Source: Arthrobacter sp. Leaf137 (GTDB lineage: Bacteria; Actinomycetota; Actinomycetes; Actinomycetales; Micrococcaceae). Taken from it: a DNA stretch of 64,000 nt. This document shows, piece after piece, positions 25,702 through 35,351 of the stretch. The stretch is taken from assembly GCF_001423525.1 (NCBI RefSeq), contig NZ_LMOI01000002.1, forward strand, positions 213,110-277,109, in the 5' to 3' direction. The first letter of the stretch is position 1. Each line of letters starts with the position of its first letter. The notes under the pieces are model-generated. The model did no database searches and was not told the origin of the DNA. It saw nothing but the letters and a program-made list of their open reading frames with translations. A program made the position numbers and the translations under genes.

Positions 25702-26738
25702 AACACCGTCACCCGGGAGCCGCCGGCCGGCAGCGGGAAATGCTCATCAAGCAGACCGTCCAGCAGCGGCCGGTAGATGTGCGGGTTCCATTGCGGGCTG
25801 GCGTGCGCGGGTGCGGCCCCGGTGGTCTGGAGTCCGGTGGAGACCATGTTGTCCTTGAACGCCACGGCCCACGCTTCCACTGCTGATTCGTAGCGCACAG
25901 TGCGGTCCTTGGGACTTCCCAGGTAGGCCATCTTGGCTGTCCCGATCTTCCCTGCGAACCGGGTGCCGTCGAAGTGGTAGATGTAGGCGGACTCCGTCTG
26001 GATCAGTACGCTTGACGGCGCGATGGGCGAGAGCTGCTCCAGGGTCTGGTCGAGGATCTGGCGCCAGCTGCGCTCGTCCTTGTGGATGACCCGTTCGCCC
26101 AGCTCGTAGCCGCCGCGGAGGGTGGACGGGAACCGGAAGCCACGCTCGTAAAGGAACACCACGCCGTCGAACCAGCTCTGGTCCAGGACGTCGTGCTTGC
26201 TGTACGGGCTGGAGTCCAGCACCACGAACTGGACCTGCACGCCGTGGATTTCCAGGAGCCGGGCCGCCACCTGGGTGGCCACCATTCCGCCGAAACTGTG
26301 TCCGTAGAAGAACAGTTTTTGGATTTTCTGCTCACGGACGTACTCGATGACGGCGATCACGATGTCGTCGATGTCCAGGCCTTGGTTGGAATACCCGACG
26401 GCGGCGAGCCGGGCTCGCTTGTTCAAGGAACCACGGAGGGAGTTCAGGATCCACTGGGCCTCCTCCCAGCTGGTCTTGTATCCCGGGAACAGGAACCAGC
26501 TGGCGTCCGGGTAGTAGGCATCGGCAAAGTCGTCCGGAACGGGCAGGATCCTGTCCGTTCGCCGCTGCGACTGCACCTCGCGGGTCAGCAGCATGTCCGC
26601 TGCAAGTACCCCTGAAGCACCAGTAGCGGTAAAGAAGCTGCGCCGTGAAAAGCGCTTGAGGGCAGCGGCTTGTGACAGCAGCCGGGCTGCGGTTGCCCCG
26701 CCCCGGCCCTGCGGATCAACCTTCCCCTCATACGGCAC
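25698..26738 (-). CDS. Alpha/beta hydrolase with Tat-like leader
   Basis: 346 residues. The N-terminal 50 residues hold FSRRSFFTATGASGVLAADML, a twin-arginine signal-like segment with an unusually long N-region of about 30 residues. The nucleophile elbow is GHSFGG (Ser), and WFLFPGYKTSWEEAQW and VVLDSSPYSKHD fit the fold; a late His near DEHFPLP may complete the triad. Substrate unknown. Shares a CTAG stop overlap with the HAD gene. Confidence 0.78.
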   Translation of the reverse strand: MPYEGKVDPQGRGGATAARLLSQAAALKRFSRRSFFTATGASGVLAADMLLTREVQSQRRTDRILPVPDDFADAYYPDASWFLFPGYKTSWEEAQWILNSLRGSLNKRARLAAVGYSNQGLDIDDIVIAVIEYVREQKIQKLFFYGHSFGGMVATQVAARLLEIHGVQVQFVVLDSSPYSKHDVLDQSWFDGVVFLYERGFRFPSTLRGGYELGERVIHKDERSWRQILDQTLEQLSPIAPSSVLIQTESAYIYHFDGTRFAGKIGTAKMAYLGSPKDRTVRYESAVEAWAVAFKDNMVSTGLQTTGAAPAHASPQWNPHIYRPLLDGLLDEHFPLPAGGSRVTVF

Positions 26739-26822
26739 GCCTCTACCGTAGGCACAACTGAAGAGTCCGCCGCAAGGAGCCTTGGATAACCATTCGGTGA
26801 CTGCCCGGCGGCGGGCCGGCCG

Positions 26823-27464
26823 TCAGCTGGCGGCCTGGCCCTCCGCTGCCGGGAACGGGGCTTCCGGGTCCTGCTGGCGGCGGCCAAGCTCGCGTCCGAT
26901 GTCGTTGTAGCGCCCCAGGAGGTCGGAACCCGGGAAAGCCCCCGGGTGGTCCAGCAGCGCAAAGAGGGTGTCGCTTGCCGCGAGGAGTTCCTGTTCGGAG
27001 TACTCCACCAACTGCCGCCCGAACAGTTCCTCAAGCGCGGCGTCCGGCGCCACCTGGTACCCCTCGCCGAAGGGCCTGCCGTGGTGGGGGTGGCTGGCGT
27101 CGTCGTCGACGATGTGCAGTGGCTGCACCTGCTGGGCAGGCCCGGCACCGGCCAGGTGTGCCCCAGCCAATCGCTCGTGTGAACCCGTGAGGTGAAGCGA
27201 CACACCAGAGCCGTAGATGCCGGGAAGGCTGTTGGCGTCCATGGTGTTCAGGTCGCTGCGAAGACCTGCCAGGGCACTGGATTCCACCAGTGCAGCCTGC
27301 GAGAGGTCAACGCGGATGTGGGCACGGATGCCCATGCGCCGGACGCGTCGGATGATGTGGACAAGGTCCGGACGGGAATCGTGGGTGAGGCTTCCGCGGA
27401 CGTCGATCCTGACTATGTCAGCGGGGACGTCGAGGTTAACGAGCGCATTAAGAGAGCGGTCCAT
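26823..27464 (-). CDS. STAS-domain protein, anti-sigma antagonist-like
   Basis: 213 residues. The first 85 residues form a STAS-like fold (VRIDVRGSLTHDSRPDLVHIIRRVRRMG, HIRVDLSQAALVESSALAGLRSDL). The phosphorylatable Ser site is in LVESSALAGL. The second half, with HHGRPFGEGYQVAPDAALEELFGRQL, is not recognised. GGAG lies six bases before the ATG. It is 130 bp downstream of a GAF-ANTAR gene in the same direction, which suggests a shared stress or signalling role. Confidence 0.72.
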   Translation of the reverse strand: MDRSLNALVNLDVPADIVRIDVRGSLTHDSRPDLVHIIRRVRRMGIRAHIRVDLSQAALVESSALAGLRSDLNTMDANSLPGIYGSGVSLHLTGSHERLAGAHLAGAGPAQQVQPLHIVDDDASHPHHGRPFGEGYQVAPDAALEELFGRQLVEYSEQELLAASDTLFALLDHPGAFPGSDLLGRYNDIGRELGRRQQDPEAPFPAAEGQAAS

Positions 27465-27594
27465 AGGTACTCCAAAAGAGGTTCTATGGCCGACGGCTCA
27501 ACCACGGCCAGCGTATCCCCGATGGTGTGCAGGCACAACCTGTGTTCCAGGGACTGCTTCGCCCGTCGGGCGGCCTGCCCACCGGGCGGCCTGG

Positions 27595-28362
27595 CTAGGC
27601 TGACTGTTCAGGCCTGCGGCTGCCGGGTTCCTGGTAAAACGTACGGGTGCCGGTGCCGCCGACCGAATCAACCAATGACTTGGCGATGTCCCGCAACTTT
27701 GTATTGCTGTTACTGGAAGCCTCGGTGAGGATCCTGATGGCCGCTTCCTGGCTGCACCTGTTCTGCGCCATCACAATCCCGATGGCGATGTCGATGATGG
27801 TGCGCGATTCCAGGGTTGCCCTGAGGTTCGCCGCGCTGTCCGAGTGGAGGGAGAAGCGCACAGCCAGCCGCAGGGCCTGGGAGATCTCCCTCGTGAAGCC
27901 GCGGGCCTTAGCGGTGGCCCGCTCGTCGAACTTGTGCGGGACATCCGAGTACAGGTTGAGCGCCGCCTTGGCGTCCCCCTGCAGGTTGAACGGCAGCGAC
28001 AACACCGAACGCAGGCCATAAGAAGCCACAGCGGAGGCGTACTCCGGGCCCCAACGGTCTTCATCAAACAGGTCCGGGACGTGGATCTCACGTTCTTCCT
28101 GGGCGGCGGTCAGGCAGGGACCCTGTGAAAGCGAATACTGGATTTCATCCACTTCGCGGGCGGAGTCGCTGCTCCAGCCGATAGTGGCAGCCTTCCTGTC
28201 ACGAAGCAGCGTGATGCCGCAGAGGGCATCATCGCCCAGACCTGCAACCTGGTGGGCCGAGAAACGTGCGAGCTCATTGAGGAACTCTTCAAAATCCGAG
28301 CTGTCCAGGATCAGGTCCTGGACCGTCTCAGTGGCGCTCAACGGCTGGTCCGCGGTGGGCAT
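27595..28362 (-). CDS. GAF-ANTAR antiterminator-type regulator
   Basis: 255 residues from ATG 28362 (TTGGAG nine bases upstream). An N-terminal GAF domain spans about residues 35-165 (GITLLRDRKAATIGWSSDS, YSLSQGPCLTAA, LSLPFNLQGDAKAALNLYS). A C-terminal ANTAR helical domain follows at about 180-235 (SRTIIDIAIGIVMAQNRCSQEAAIRIL). ANTAR proteins bind paired hexaloop hairpins in RNA to allow readthrough; the ligand of the GAF domain is unknown. Common type in actinobacteria. Confidence 0.88.
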   Translation of the reverse strand: MPTADQPLSATETVQDLILDSSDFEEFLNELARFSAHQVAGLGDDALCGITLLRDRKAATIGWSSDSAREVDEIQYSLSQGPCLTAAQEEREIHVPDLFDEDRWGPEYASAVASYGLRSVLSLPFNLQGDAKAALNLYSDVPHKFDERATAKARGFTREISQALRLAVRFSLHSDSAANLRATLESRTIIDIAIGIVMAQNRCSQEAAIRILTEASSNSNTKLRDIAKSLVDSVGGTGTRTFYQEPGSRRPEQSA

Positions 28363-28532
28363 GGGCAGGTTCTCCAAGGGGTACTTAAGGGGCTAAGGAG
28401 AATATTAGGCCAGCGGCCGGTCCGGGCCAAGTGCGCTGGCCGGATCGCTTCGGCGCCATCCTCTCCCGCCACGCCACCCGGCCTGACTGCCGGCCCGGGC
28501 GCAGCAGTTGGTGCCCGGCCGGCGATGGGGAC

Positions 28533-29117
28533 CTAGTCGAGGCCCAGTTCGTCCTTGCCGAACGCGAAGAGGTAGGGCACGCCGGTTTCGGCTTCGATCT
28601 TTTCCTTGGCGCCGGTATCGCGGTCCACGATCACTGCCACAGCCACAACGTTGCCGCCGGCCTTGCGGACGCCCTCGACTGCGGTCAGCGCGGACCCGCC
28701 GGTGGTGGATGTGTCTTCGAGGACCAGCACGTTCCGGCCCTCCACTGAGGGGCCTTCCACCTGGCGCCCCATGCCGTAGGACTTCTGGGCCTTGCGGACC
28801 ACGAAAGCGTCCACGGTGCGGCCGGCGTCCACCGCAGCGTGCATGACGGCGGTGCCCACGGGGTCGGCTCCCATGGTCAGGCCACCTGCGCACTCAAAGC
28901 CGATGCCGGCGTCGTCCGCCATCTTCAGCATGACCTGGCCTACCAGCTTGGACGCCTCGTGGTGCAGGGTGATGCGGCGAAGGTCGATGTAGTAATCCGC
29001 CTCCGCGCCGCTGGAGAGGATGACCTTGCCGCGGACAACGGCAAGTTCCTTGATGAGTTCGAGCAGTCGGGCGCGGGCGGCTGCAGAGTCCACTGCAGTC
29101 TCACTGGGGGAAGTCAT
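28533..29117 (-). CDS. pyrE: Orotate phosphoribosyltransferase
   Basis: 194 residues. Converts orotate and PRPP to OMP in pyrimidine synthesis. Landmarks: ILSSGAEADYYIDLRRITLH, AGGLTMGADPVGTAV, VVRKAQKSYGMGRQVEGP (catalytic loop lysines) and the PRPP motif VLVLEDTSTTGGSAL. It stands alone and is divergent from nadE, separated by 74 bases. Confidence 0.96.
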   Translation of the reverse strand: MTSPSETAVDSAAARARLLELIKELAVVRGKVILSSGAEADYYIDLRRITLHHEASKLVGQVMLKMADDAGIGFECAGGLTMGADPVGTAVMHAAVDAGRTVDAFVVRKAQKSYGMGRQVEGPSVEGRNVLVLEDTSTTGGSALTAVEGVRKAGGNVVAVAVIVDRDTGAKEKIEAETGVPYLFAFGKDELGLD

Positions 29118-29154
29118 GGGTTCCAGTTTAGTGGGACCGGGCCGGTGCGGTTGC

Positions 29155-29184
29155 TTGAGCAGGGTTGCCGGCGCTGGCTAGTGT
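29155..29184 (+). promoter_or_regulatory. nadE promoter, leaderless
   Basis: TTGAGC (29155-29160), an 18-bp spacer and TAGTGT (29179-29184); the -10 ends seven bases before the nadE ATG, leaving no room for a ribosome site. Confidence 0.6.
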
Positions 29185-29191
29185 GGACCAC

Positions 29192-30046
29192 ATGCGCGAA
29201 CTCCAGGCCACCATCATTGAAGAAATGGGCGTGCAGCCCCGGATCGATCCCGCGGGGGAGGTGCGCAAACGCGTCACGTTCCTCAAGGAGTACCTCAAGG
29301 CCACCGGCACCAAGGGCTTTGTCCTGGGAATTTCCGGAGGGCTCGATTCCTCGCTGGCCGGAAAACTGGCCCAGCAGGCGGTCGAGGAGCTCGAGGCGGA
29401 AGGCCTGGAAGCAAACTTCGTAGCAGTCCGCCTGCCCTACGGCGTGCAGCACGATGAGGAGGACGCGCAGGCCGCCCTGGACTTCATCAAGGCCAAAACC
29501 GAGTGGACCTTCAACATCTCCGCGGCCGTGGACGGCTTCGAGGACGAGTTCCACAAGACCGCCGGCTCGGAGATCTCCGACTTCCACAAGGGCAACACCA
29601 AGGCCCGCACCCGGATGATCGCCCAATACGCGCTGGCCGGGGAATTCAACTACTTGGTGATCGGCACTGACCACGGCGCGGAATCCGTCACCGGGTTCTT
29701 CACCAAGTACGGCGACGGCGGCGCGGATATCCTGCCCCTGTTCGGTTTGAACAAGCGGCAGAACCGGGCCCTGCTGGCCGAGCTGGGCGCCCCGGCACGC
29801 GTGTGGGAAAAGGTCCCCACCGCCGACCTGCTGGACGACCGCCCCGGACGCACCGATGAGGACGAACTGGGCCTTAGCTACGACCAGATCGACGACTACC
29901 TCGAGGGCCGCGAGGTTCCTGAGGCCGTCGCGGAGTCAATCGAGCAGAAGTACCTGCGCACGCGGCACAAGCGCACGGTCCCCGTGACCGTCTTCGATAC
30001 GTGGTGGAAGGGCGAAGGCCCGGTAGAGCCCCGGGCGGGACTATAG
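29192..30046 (+). CDS. nadE: NH3-dependent NAD+ synthetase
   Basis: 284 residues from ATG 29192. Amidates nicotinic acid adenine dinucleotide to NAD+. The PP-loop [75 protein letters not shown] and [20 protein letters not shown] match the short E. coli-type enzyme, which lacks the glutaminase domain and takes free ammonia. An in-frame ATG at 29165 lies upstream of the promoter's -10, so 29192 is preferred and probably leaderless. Confidence 0.95.
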   Translation: MRELQATIIEEMGVQPRIDPAGEVRKRVTFLKEYLKATGTKGFVLGISGGLDSSLAGKLAQQAVEELEAEGLEANFVAVRLPYGVQHDEEDAQAALDFIKAKTEWTFNISAAVDGFEDEFHKTAGSEISDFHKGNTKARTRMIAQYALAGEFNYLVIGTDHGAESVTGFFTKYGDGGADILPLFGLNKRQNRALLAELGAPARVWEKVPTADLLDDRPGRTDEDELGLSYDQIDDYLEGREVPEAVAESIEQKYLRTRHKRTVPVTVFDTWWKGEGPVEPRAGL

Positions 30047-30089
30047 CCCGGCACCCAACCGCTGATATTTCCCTGCTTGCTGGGATCTC

Positions 30090-30125
30090 GACGGCGCGTC
30101 TCCCTACTCAAGGCGGCGCGCCGTC
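30090..30125. terminator. Hairpin between nadE and IclR gene
   Basis: GACGGCGCG (30090-30098) pairs with CGCGCCGTC (30117-30125) around an 18-base loop, between convergent genes. Confidence 0.5.
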
Positions 30126-30152
30126 GTCGTACGTTGGCACTGCCGTGGAGAC

Positions 30153-30944
30153 TCAGCGGGCCGGGGCACCTTCTCCCCCGCCGAGCTGCTGGGTGATCCG
30201 GTGGGCCTCCGCCATGAGGAGGCCGCCCAGCTCGTCCTGCCGTTCCGGTTTGAAGCGCGGCTCAATGCCTGTCAGGGACAGCGCCCAGGCCGGCTTGCCG
30301 GACCTGTCGAATACTGCGGCGCCCATCCCCCAGCTGCCTTCAAGGACGAGCCCGGGGTTCACGGAGTACCCAGCCAGCCTGGTGCGTTCAAGGTTCTCCC
30401 GGACGATGCCGGCGGTGTGCCCGGCTGCGAAGGTTCCAGCGTGGGCCTCCCAGTCCTGCAGGATCCCTTCCCGTTCCCCCTCGGGAAGGAAGGCCATGAT
30501 GGCGGTTCCCGCGGACGCCACCCCCAAGGGAAACCGCACACCCTCATGCAGCACGAAAGAACGGACCGGGAAGCTGCCTTCCTCCCGCAGCAGGCAGACC
30601 GTTTCCATGCCGCGGCGGATGGAGAAGAAGGCGCTCTCACCCGTGGCCTCGGCCAGCCGCCGCAGGCTGGGCCGGGCGATGTCCTCCATGGGGAACCGGG
30701 CAGAGGCCACCGAGCCCAACAGCAGCATCTCGGGGCCCAGCACCCAGTTGCCGTTGACGGGATCGTGGTCCAGCAGGCCCTCGGCGGCCATGGAAGACAG
30801 GAGCCTGTGCACGGTAGGCCGGGTGAGGCCGGATTCGCGAACAACATCGGCCAGCGGCATGCCCCCGGCGCTGCGGCCAACCAGCCGCAGCAGGCTTGCG
30901 AGGCGGCTGACCACTTGGGCGCCCTGCACGGGAAAATTGCTCAT
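30153..30944 (-). CDS. IclR family transcriptional regulator
   Basis: 263 residues. N-terminal winged helix (LRLVGRSAGGMPLADVVRESGLTRPTVHRLLSSMAAEGLL) and C-terminal effector domain (RRLAEATGESAFFSIRRGMETVCLL, FPLGVASAGTAIMAFL, AGYSVNPGLVLEGSWGMGAAVFD). Divergent from the acetoacetate operon at 31119; the 174-bp gap holds three GTCCA-type sites, so it probably controls that operon and itself. Confidence 0.92.
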   Translation of the reverse strand: MSNFPVQGAQVVSRLASLLRLVGRSAGGMPLADVVRESGLTRPTVHRLLSSMAAEGLLDHDPVNGNWVLGPEMLLLGSVASARFPMEDIARPSLRRLAEATGESAFFSIRRGMETVCLLREEGSFPVRSFVLHEGVRFPLGVASAGTAIMAFLPEGEREGILQDWEAHAGTFAAGHTAGIVRENLERTRLAGYSVNPGLVLEGSWGMGAAVFDRSGKPAWALSLTGIEPRFKPERQDELGGLLMAEAHRITQQLGGGEGAPAR

Positions 30945-30957
30945 CGATGCCTCAATC

Positions 30958-31002
30958 GTCCATATTGTGGATACTTTGTTGCCCTACGTCCACAGTATAG
31001 AA
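30958..31002. promoter_or_regulatory. Two IclR operator candidates near the iclR promoter
   Basis: GTCCATATTGTGGAT (30958-30972) and GTCCACAGTATAGAA (30988-31002) share the GTCCA-N5-TGGAC pattern with the perfect palindrome at 31077. Their centres are 30 bp apart, about three helical turns, and the first begins 14 bases from the IclR start. Confidence 0.6.
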
Positions 31003-31029
31003 CGCGGCTGAATCAGGTGATTATCAGCC

Positions 31030-31091
31030 TTGACGGGCATGAGACGCGGACCGTAGTCTCCATACTCAGAAGCCGAGTCCACAAAGTGGAC
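31030..31091 (+). promoter_or_regulatory. Acetoacetate operon promoter with downstream operator
   Basis: TTGACG (31030-31035), 18-bp spacer, TAGTCT (31054-31059). The perfect palindrome AGTCCAC-AAA-GTGGACT (31076-31092) lies just downstream of the expected start site, where a bound repressor would block elongation. GAGGAG precedes the scoA ATG. Confidence 0.65.
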
Positions 31092-31118
31092 TGACCATCT
31101 CGATGAGGAGACACACCC

Positions 31119-31835
31119 ATGAGCAAAATCCAGGACTCCGCGGCAGCCGCCCTGGAAGGCGCCCTGCAGGACGGCATCACCCTCGCTGTCGGCGGCTTCG
31201 GGCTCAGCGGCATTCCGGCAGACCTCATTGAAGCTGTCCGTGACTCCGGCGTGCAGAACCTCACCGTGGTCTCGAACAACATGGGCGTGGACGGCAAGGG
31301 GCTGGGTATCCTCATCGAAGCGGGGCAGGTCCGCAAGGTGATCGCCTCCTATGTGGGGGAAAACAAGCTCTTCGCCGAGCAGTACCTCGGCGGAAAGCTG
31401 GAGGTTGAATTCACGCCCCAGGGCACCCTGGCGGAGCGGCTCCGGGCGGGTGGGGCGGGCATCCCGGCGTTCTATACGAAGACCGGCGTGGGCACGCTGG
31501 TGGCCGAGGGAAAGCCGCTGGAAGTATTCGACGGCGAAACGTACGTCCGCGAGCGCGCCATCATTGCCGACGTGGCACTTGTCCACGCCCACACTGCCGA
31601 TACGGACGGCAACCTCGTCTACCGCTACACAGCCCGGAATTTCAATCCCGTAGTGGCCACGGCCGGCAGGCTGACCATTGCCGAGGCCGAAGTGATCGTG
31701 CAGCCCGGAGAAGTGGATCCCAACCACGTGGTCACTCCGGGTGTTTTCGTCCAGCGCCTGGTGCAGGCAACCAATCGCGTGAAGGACATTGAGCAGCGGA
31801 CGGTGCGGCCGCGCACCGATCTTGTGTCCGCCTGA
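31119..31835 (+). CDS. scoA: 3-oxoacid CoA-transferase subunit A
   Basis: 238 residues. Alpha subunit of succinyl-CoA:acetoacetate (3-oxoacid) CoA-transferase, activating acetoacetate for thiolysis. GGFGLSGIPADLIEAV (CoA-binding glycine loop), NNMGVDGKGLGILIEAGQV, SYVGENKLFAEQYL and the FNPVVATAGRLTIAEAE region are characteristic. First gene of the operon; the beta subunit is at 33385, separated from it by the transporter gene. Confidence 0.95.
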   Translation: MSKIQDSAAAALEGALQDGITLAVGGFGLSGIPADLIEAVRDSGVQNLTVVSNNMGVDGKGLGILIEAGQVRKVIASYVGENKLFAEQYLGGKLEVEFTPQGTLAERLRAGGAGIPAFYTKTGVGTLVAEGKPLEVFDGETYVRERAIIADVALVHAHTADTDGNLVYRYTARNFNPVVATAGRLTIAEAEVIVQPGEVDPNHVVTPGVFVQRLVQATNRVKDIEQRTVRPRTDLVSA

Positions 31836-31888
31836 CCGGCGCCGACACCCGCAGCAACCGCCCGCAACTCAATGGAGAGCACACAACA

Positions 31889-33328
31889 ATGAACACCGCG
31901 CAGATTCAAGATGAGGATGTCCGCCAGAAGGGCTTGGCCCGGATGGCGGAAAGCCTCGCCGGATGGACGCAGAAGTGGTTCCCGGACGCCTACATTTTCG
32001 CGCTCGCCGGAGTCGTCCTCGTTGCCATTGCCGCACTGGCCATTGGGGCTTCCCCCAAGGCCGTGGTGGACTCCTTCGGCAACGGGTTCTGGGACCTCAC
32101 CGCCTTCACCCTGCAGATGGCCATGGTGGTGCTCACCGGCTATGTGGTGGCCACGTCCCCGCCCGTTGCGCGGCTGATCAACCGCCTGGCAGTCATTCCG
32201 GGGTCCGCCCGAACGGCGGTGAGCTTCGTGGCCGTCATGTCCATGTCCGTCTCGTTCATCAACTGGGGCTTGAGCCTGATCTTCGGCGGACTCCTGGCCC
32301 GGGCCATCGCGCGGCGTTCCGACCTCACGGTCGACTACCGCGCCCTCGGTGCGGCCGCTTTCATGGGGCTCGGTGCAGTGTGGGCCCTGGGGCTGTCCTC
32401 CTCGGCCGCGCAGCTGCAGGCAACGAAGGCGTCGATTCCGCCGGCACTGCTGCAGATTACCGGGGTCCTGGACTTCGGCACCACCATCTTCACGTGGCAG
32501 TCGCTGCTGACGCTGGTGATCCTCATGCTCCTCACCACCGTGATTGCCCACTTCTCGGCTCCCACGGGAAAGGCCATCCGGACAGCCGAGGACATGGGCG
32601 TGGACCTGGACGACGAACCGGAAGCTCCCGCCGAAAAGTCGCGACCGGGTGAGTGGCTTGAGTACAGCCGGATCCTGCCCATCATTGCCGGTGTCCTGAC
32701 CCTGGGCTGGCTGGTCTCCCAACTGCTCACGCTGCCCATCCTGACGGTGGTCAGTTCCCTGAACGGCTATCTCCTGGTGTTCCTGATGCTGGGCCTGGTG
32801 CTGCATGGTACTCCCCGGAAGTTCCTGCAGGCGGTCACCAAGGCCGTGCCCGCCACCGCCGGCATCCTGGTCCAGTTCCCGCTCTACGCAGCCATGGCAG
32901 CCATTCTCACGAAGGCCGCCGGGGCTGACGGGCTCACCGTCTCTGAGCACCTGGCCCACTTCTTCACCAGCATCGGCAGCAACGGCGCCTTTGCGGTGGT
33001 CATCGCCCTCTACACGGCCTTCTTGGGCATGTTCGTCCCCTCGGGCGGAGGCAAGTGGCTGGTGGAGGCGCCCTACGTGATGCAGTCCGCCACGGACGTC
33101 AACATGAACCTGGGCTGGACCGTGCAGATCTACAACATGGCCGAGGCCCTGCCCAACCTGATCAACCCCTTCTTCATGCTGCCCCTGCTGGCCGTGCTGG
33201 GGCTGCGCGCCCGGGACCTGGTGGGCTTCACCTTCCAGCAATTCCTGTTCCACCTTCCGGTGGTCCTGCTGCTGGCCTGGCTGCTGGGAATGACCTTCGA
33301 GTTTGTCCCGCCGGTCATTCCCAAATAG
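31889..33328 (+). CDS. Short-chain fatty acid / acetoacetate transporter, AtoE type
   Basis: 479 residues with about 12 hydrophobic segments; the AtoE (short-chain fatty acid transporter) family. Landmarks: [77 protein letters not shown] and [23 protein letters not shown]. Sitting between the two CoA-transferase subunits, it most likely takes up acetoacetate or butyrate with protons. Its stop is 56 bases before scoB. Confidence 0.92.
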   Translation: MNTAQIQDEDVRQKGLARMAESLAGWTQKWFPDAYIFALAGVVLVAIAALAIGASPKAVVDSFGNGFWDLTAFTLQMAMVVLTGYVVATSPPVARLINRLAVIPGSARTAVSFVAVMSMSVSFINWGLSLIFGGLLARAIARRSDLTVDYRALGAAAFMGLGAVWALGLSSSAAQLQATKASIPPALLQITGVLDFGTTIFTWQSLLTLVILMLLTTVIAHFSAPTGKAIRTAEDMGVDLDDEPEAPAEKSRPGEWLEYSRILPIIAGVLTLGWLVSQLLTLPILTVVSSLNGYLLVFLMLGLVLHGTPRKFLQAVTKAVPATAGILVQFPLYAAMAAILTKAAGADGLTVSEHLAHFFTSIGSNGAFAVVIALYTAFLGMFVPSGGGKWLVEAPYVMQSATDVNMNLGWTVQIYNMAEALPNLINPFFMLPLLAVLGLRARDLVGFTFQQFLFHLPVVLLLAWLLGMTFEFVPPVIPK

Positions 33329-33384
33329 CCATCCCTTCGCGGCACCCCGAAACAACCGACAAGACACTGAGAATCGAGGAACCC

Positions 33385-34056
33385 ATGGCCTGGACCAGGG
33401 ATGAAATGGCTGCGATCGCAGCTGAAGAACTGAACGACGGCGACTACGTCAACCTGGGCATCGGCATCCCCACGCTGGTGGCCAACAACCTACCCGACGG
33501 TGTGCGGGTGGTCCTGCAGAGCGAAAACGGACTCCTCGGCATGGGTCCGTTCCCCTACGAGGGCGAGGAGGACGCGGACCTCATCAACGCCGGAAAGCAG
33601 ACCGTCACGGTGCTTCCCGGCGGCAGCATCTTCGACTCCGCCACGTCATTTGGCATGATCCGCGGCGGCCACGTGAAGGTGGCCATCCTCGGTGCCATGC
33701 AGGTCTCCGGCAACGGCGACCTCGCCAACTGGACCATCCCCGGCAAGATGGTCAAGGGCATGGGCGGGGCCATGGACCTGGTGGCAGGCACACCCCGGGT
33801 GGTGGTCCTCACCGAGCACAACGCCAAGGACGGCACCGCGAAGATCGTCCGGGAATGCACCCTCCCCCTGACCGGCCTCAGCTGCGTGGACCGGATCATC
33901 AGCGACCTCGCCGTCTTTGACCTTTACAAAACGGACGACGGCGGGCGGCAGCTCACGCTGACCCGGCTGGCGCCGGGGGTCACCGTGGAGGACATCCGGG
34001 ATAAGACGGAAGCGGATTTTGAAGTCCACCTTGAAAACGAGGAAGTGGCGGCATGA
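33385..34056 (+). CDS. scoB: 3-oxoacid CoA-transferase subunit B
   Basis: 223 residues from ATG 33385 (GAGGA four bases upstream). Carries the catalytic glutamate in [14 protein letters not shown], plus [43 protein letters not shown] and [16 protein letters not shown]. Pairs with ScoA. Overlaps the thiolase start by ATGA. Confidence 0.95.
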   Translation: MAWTRDEMAAIAAEELNDGDYVNLGIGIPTLVANNLPDGVRVVLQSENGLLGMGPFPYEGEEDADLINAGKQTVTVLPGGSIFDSATSFGMIRGGHVKVAILGAMQVSGNGDLANWTIPGKMVKGMGGAMDLVAGTPRVVVLTEHNAKDGTAKIVRECTLPLTGLSCVDRIISDLAVFDLYKTDDGGRQLTLTRLAPGVTVEDIRDKTEADFEVHLENEEVAA

Positions 34057-35246
34057 GCCTGAAGGAACAGTTCGGCAAGGATGTCCTGATCACCGGATGG
34101 GGGCACAGCAAGTTCGGCAAACTCGCCGACGACACCCTGGAATCCCTGATCGTGCAGGTGGCCACGGACGCGATCAGCGCCGCAGGCATCGAGCCCGGGC
34201 AAATCGACGAAGTCTACGTGGGCCAGTTCAACTCCGGCATGATGCCGCTGGCGTTCCCCTCGTCGCTGGCTTTGCAGGTTTCCCCGGACCTGGCCAATGT
34301 CCCGTCCACCCGCGTGGAAAACGCGTGCGCCTCGGGTTCGGCAGCGTTCCAGCAGGGCACCAAGTCGCTGCTGGCGGGCACCGCCAAAACCGTCCTGGTG
34401 ATCGGCGCCGAAAAGATGACCCACGCAGGGGCTGACGTTGTGGGCGCAGGCCTGCTGGGTGCCGATTACGACATGGCCGGCAAGCCCTCCACAACCGGCT
34501 TTACCGGGCTGTTCGCCGAAGTGGCCAAGCACTACGCCAAGCGCTACGACCCGGCCGGGAACCTTGGAGACGTGCTGGGCAGCATCGCCGCCAAAAACCA
34601 CCGCAACGGCGTGGACAACCCCTACGCGCAGCTCCGGAAGGACCTCGGCGAAGAATTCTGCCGGACCGTGTCGGACAAGAACCCCATGGTCGCCGATCCC
34701 CTGCGCCGTACCGACTGCTCCCCCGTCTCGGACGGTGCGGCCGCCGTCGTGCTCTCTACCTCCCCCACGGCAGGCGCCAACCCCGCCGTGAGGCTCGCCG
34801 GGTTCGGCCAGGCCAACGACTTCTTCCCGGCCGCACGCCGCGACCCCACGGCCTTCGAAGCCACCAGGGTCTCGTGGCAGCGTGCCCTGGCGATGGCAGG
34901 CGTCGGGATCGAAGACCTGGACCTCGCCGAAGTCCATGACTGCTTCACCATCGCCGAACTGCTCATGTACGAGGCCATGGGACTGACTGAACCTGGCCAG
35001 GGTGCCCGCGCGCTCGAGGAAGGGTGGGTGTTCAAGGACGGGAAGCTGCCAGTCAACGTCTCCGGCGGCCTCAAGTCAAAGGGCCATCCCGTGGGTGCCA
35101 CCGGCGTCTCGCAGCACGTGCTCGCCGCCATGCAGCTGACGGGCACCGCCGGCGACATGCAGCTCACGGCACCGCGCCGGGCCGCGGTCCAGAACATGGG
35201 CGGCGTGGGCATCGCCAACTACGTCAGCATCCTCGAGGCCGTCTGA
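34053..35246 (+). CDS. SCP2/SCP-x-type thiolase (acetyl-CoA acetyltransferase)
   Basis: 397 residues. Expected to cleave acetoacetyl-CoA to two acetyl-CoA at the end of this operon. The nucleophile Cys is in [11 protein letters not shown] and the His in [26 protein letters not shown], and [10 protein letters not shown] in place of the C-terminal CxG loop of AtoB, place it with SCP-x thiolases instead of the canonical PhaA/AtoB group. Four-base overlap with scoB implies coupled translation. Confidence 0.9.
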   Translation: MSLKEQFGKDVLITGWGHSKFGKLADDTLESLIVQVATDAISAAGIEPGQIDEVYVGQFNSGMMPLAFPSSLALQVSPDLANVPSTRVENACASGSAAFQQGTKSLLAGTAKTVLVIGAEKMTHAGADVVGAGLLGADYDMAGKPSTTGFTGLFAEVAKHYAKRYDPAGNLGDVLGSIAAKNHRNGVDNPYAQLRKDLGEEFCRTVSDKNPMVADPLRRTDCSPVSDGAAAVVLSTSPTAGANPAVRLAGFGQANDFFPAARRDPTAFEATRVSWQRALAMAGVGIEDLDLAEVHDCFTIAELLMYEAMGLTEPGQGARALEEGWVFKDGKLPVNVSGGLKSKGHPVGATGVSQHVLAAMQLTGTAGDMQLTAPRRAAVQNMGGVGIANYVSILEAV

Positions 35247-35270
35247 CCCTCTAAGCAGAGCCCCCGTCGT

Positions 35271-35348
35271 GGGGCACTTTGAGGCGCTTCGCCGCCGCCG
35301 GATGGAATTGCGACGGCGTGTCCGCGTCAAAGTGCCCCGCGATCGCGC
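35271..35348. terminator. Large hairpin between convergent genes
   Basis: GGGGCACTTTGA (35271-35282) pairs perfectly with TCAAAGTGCCCC (35337-35348); the 54-base interior is GC-rich with a weaker inner pairing. It lies between the thiolase and ankyrin genes, three bases from the latter's stop. Confidence 0.55.
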
Positions 35349-35351
35349 AGG

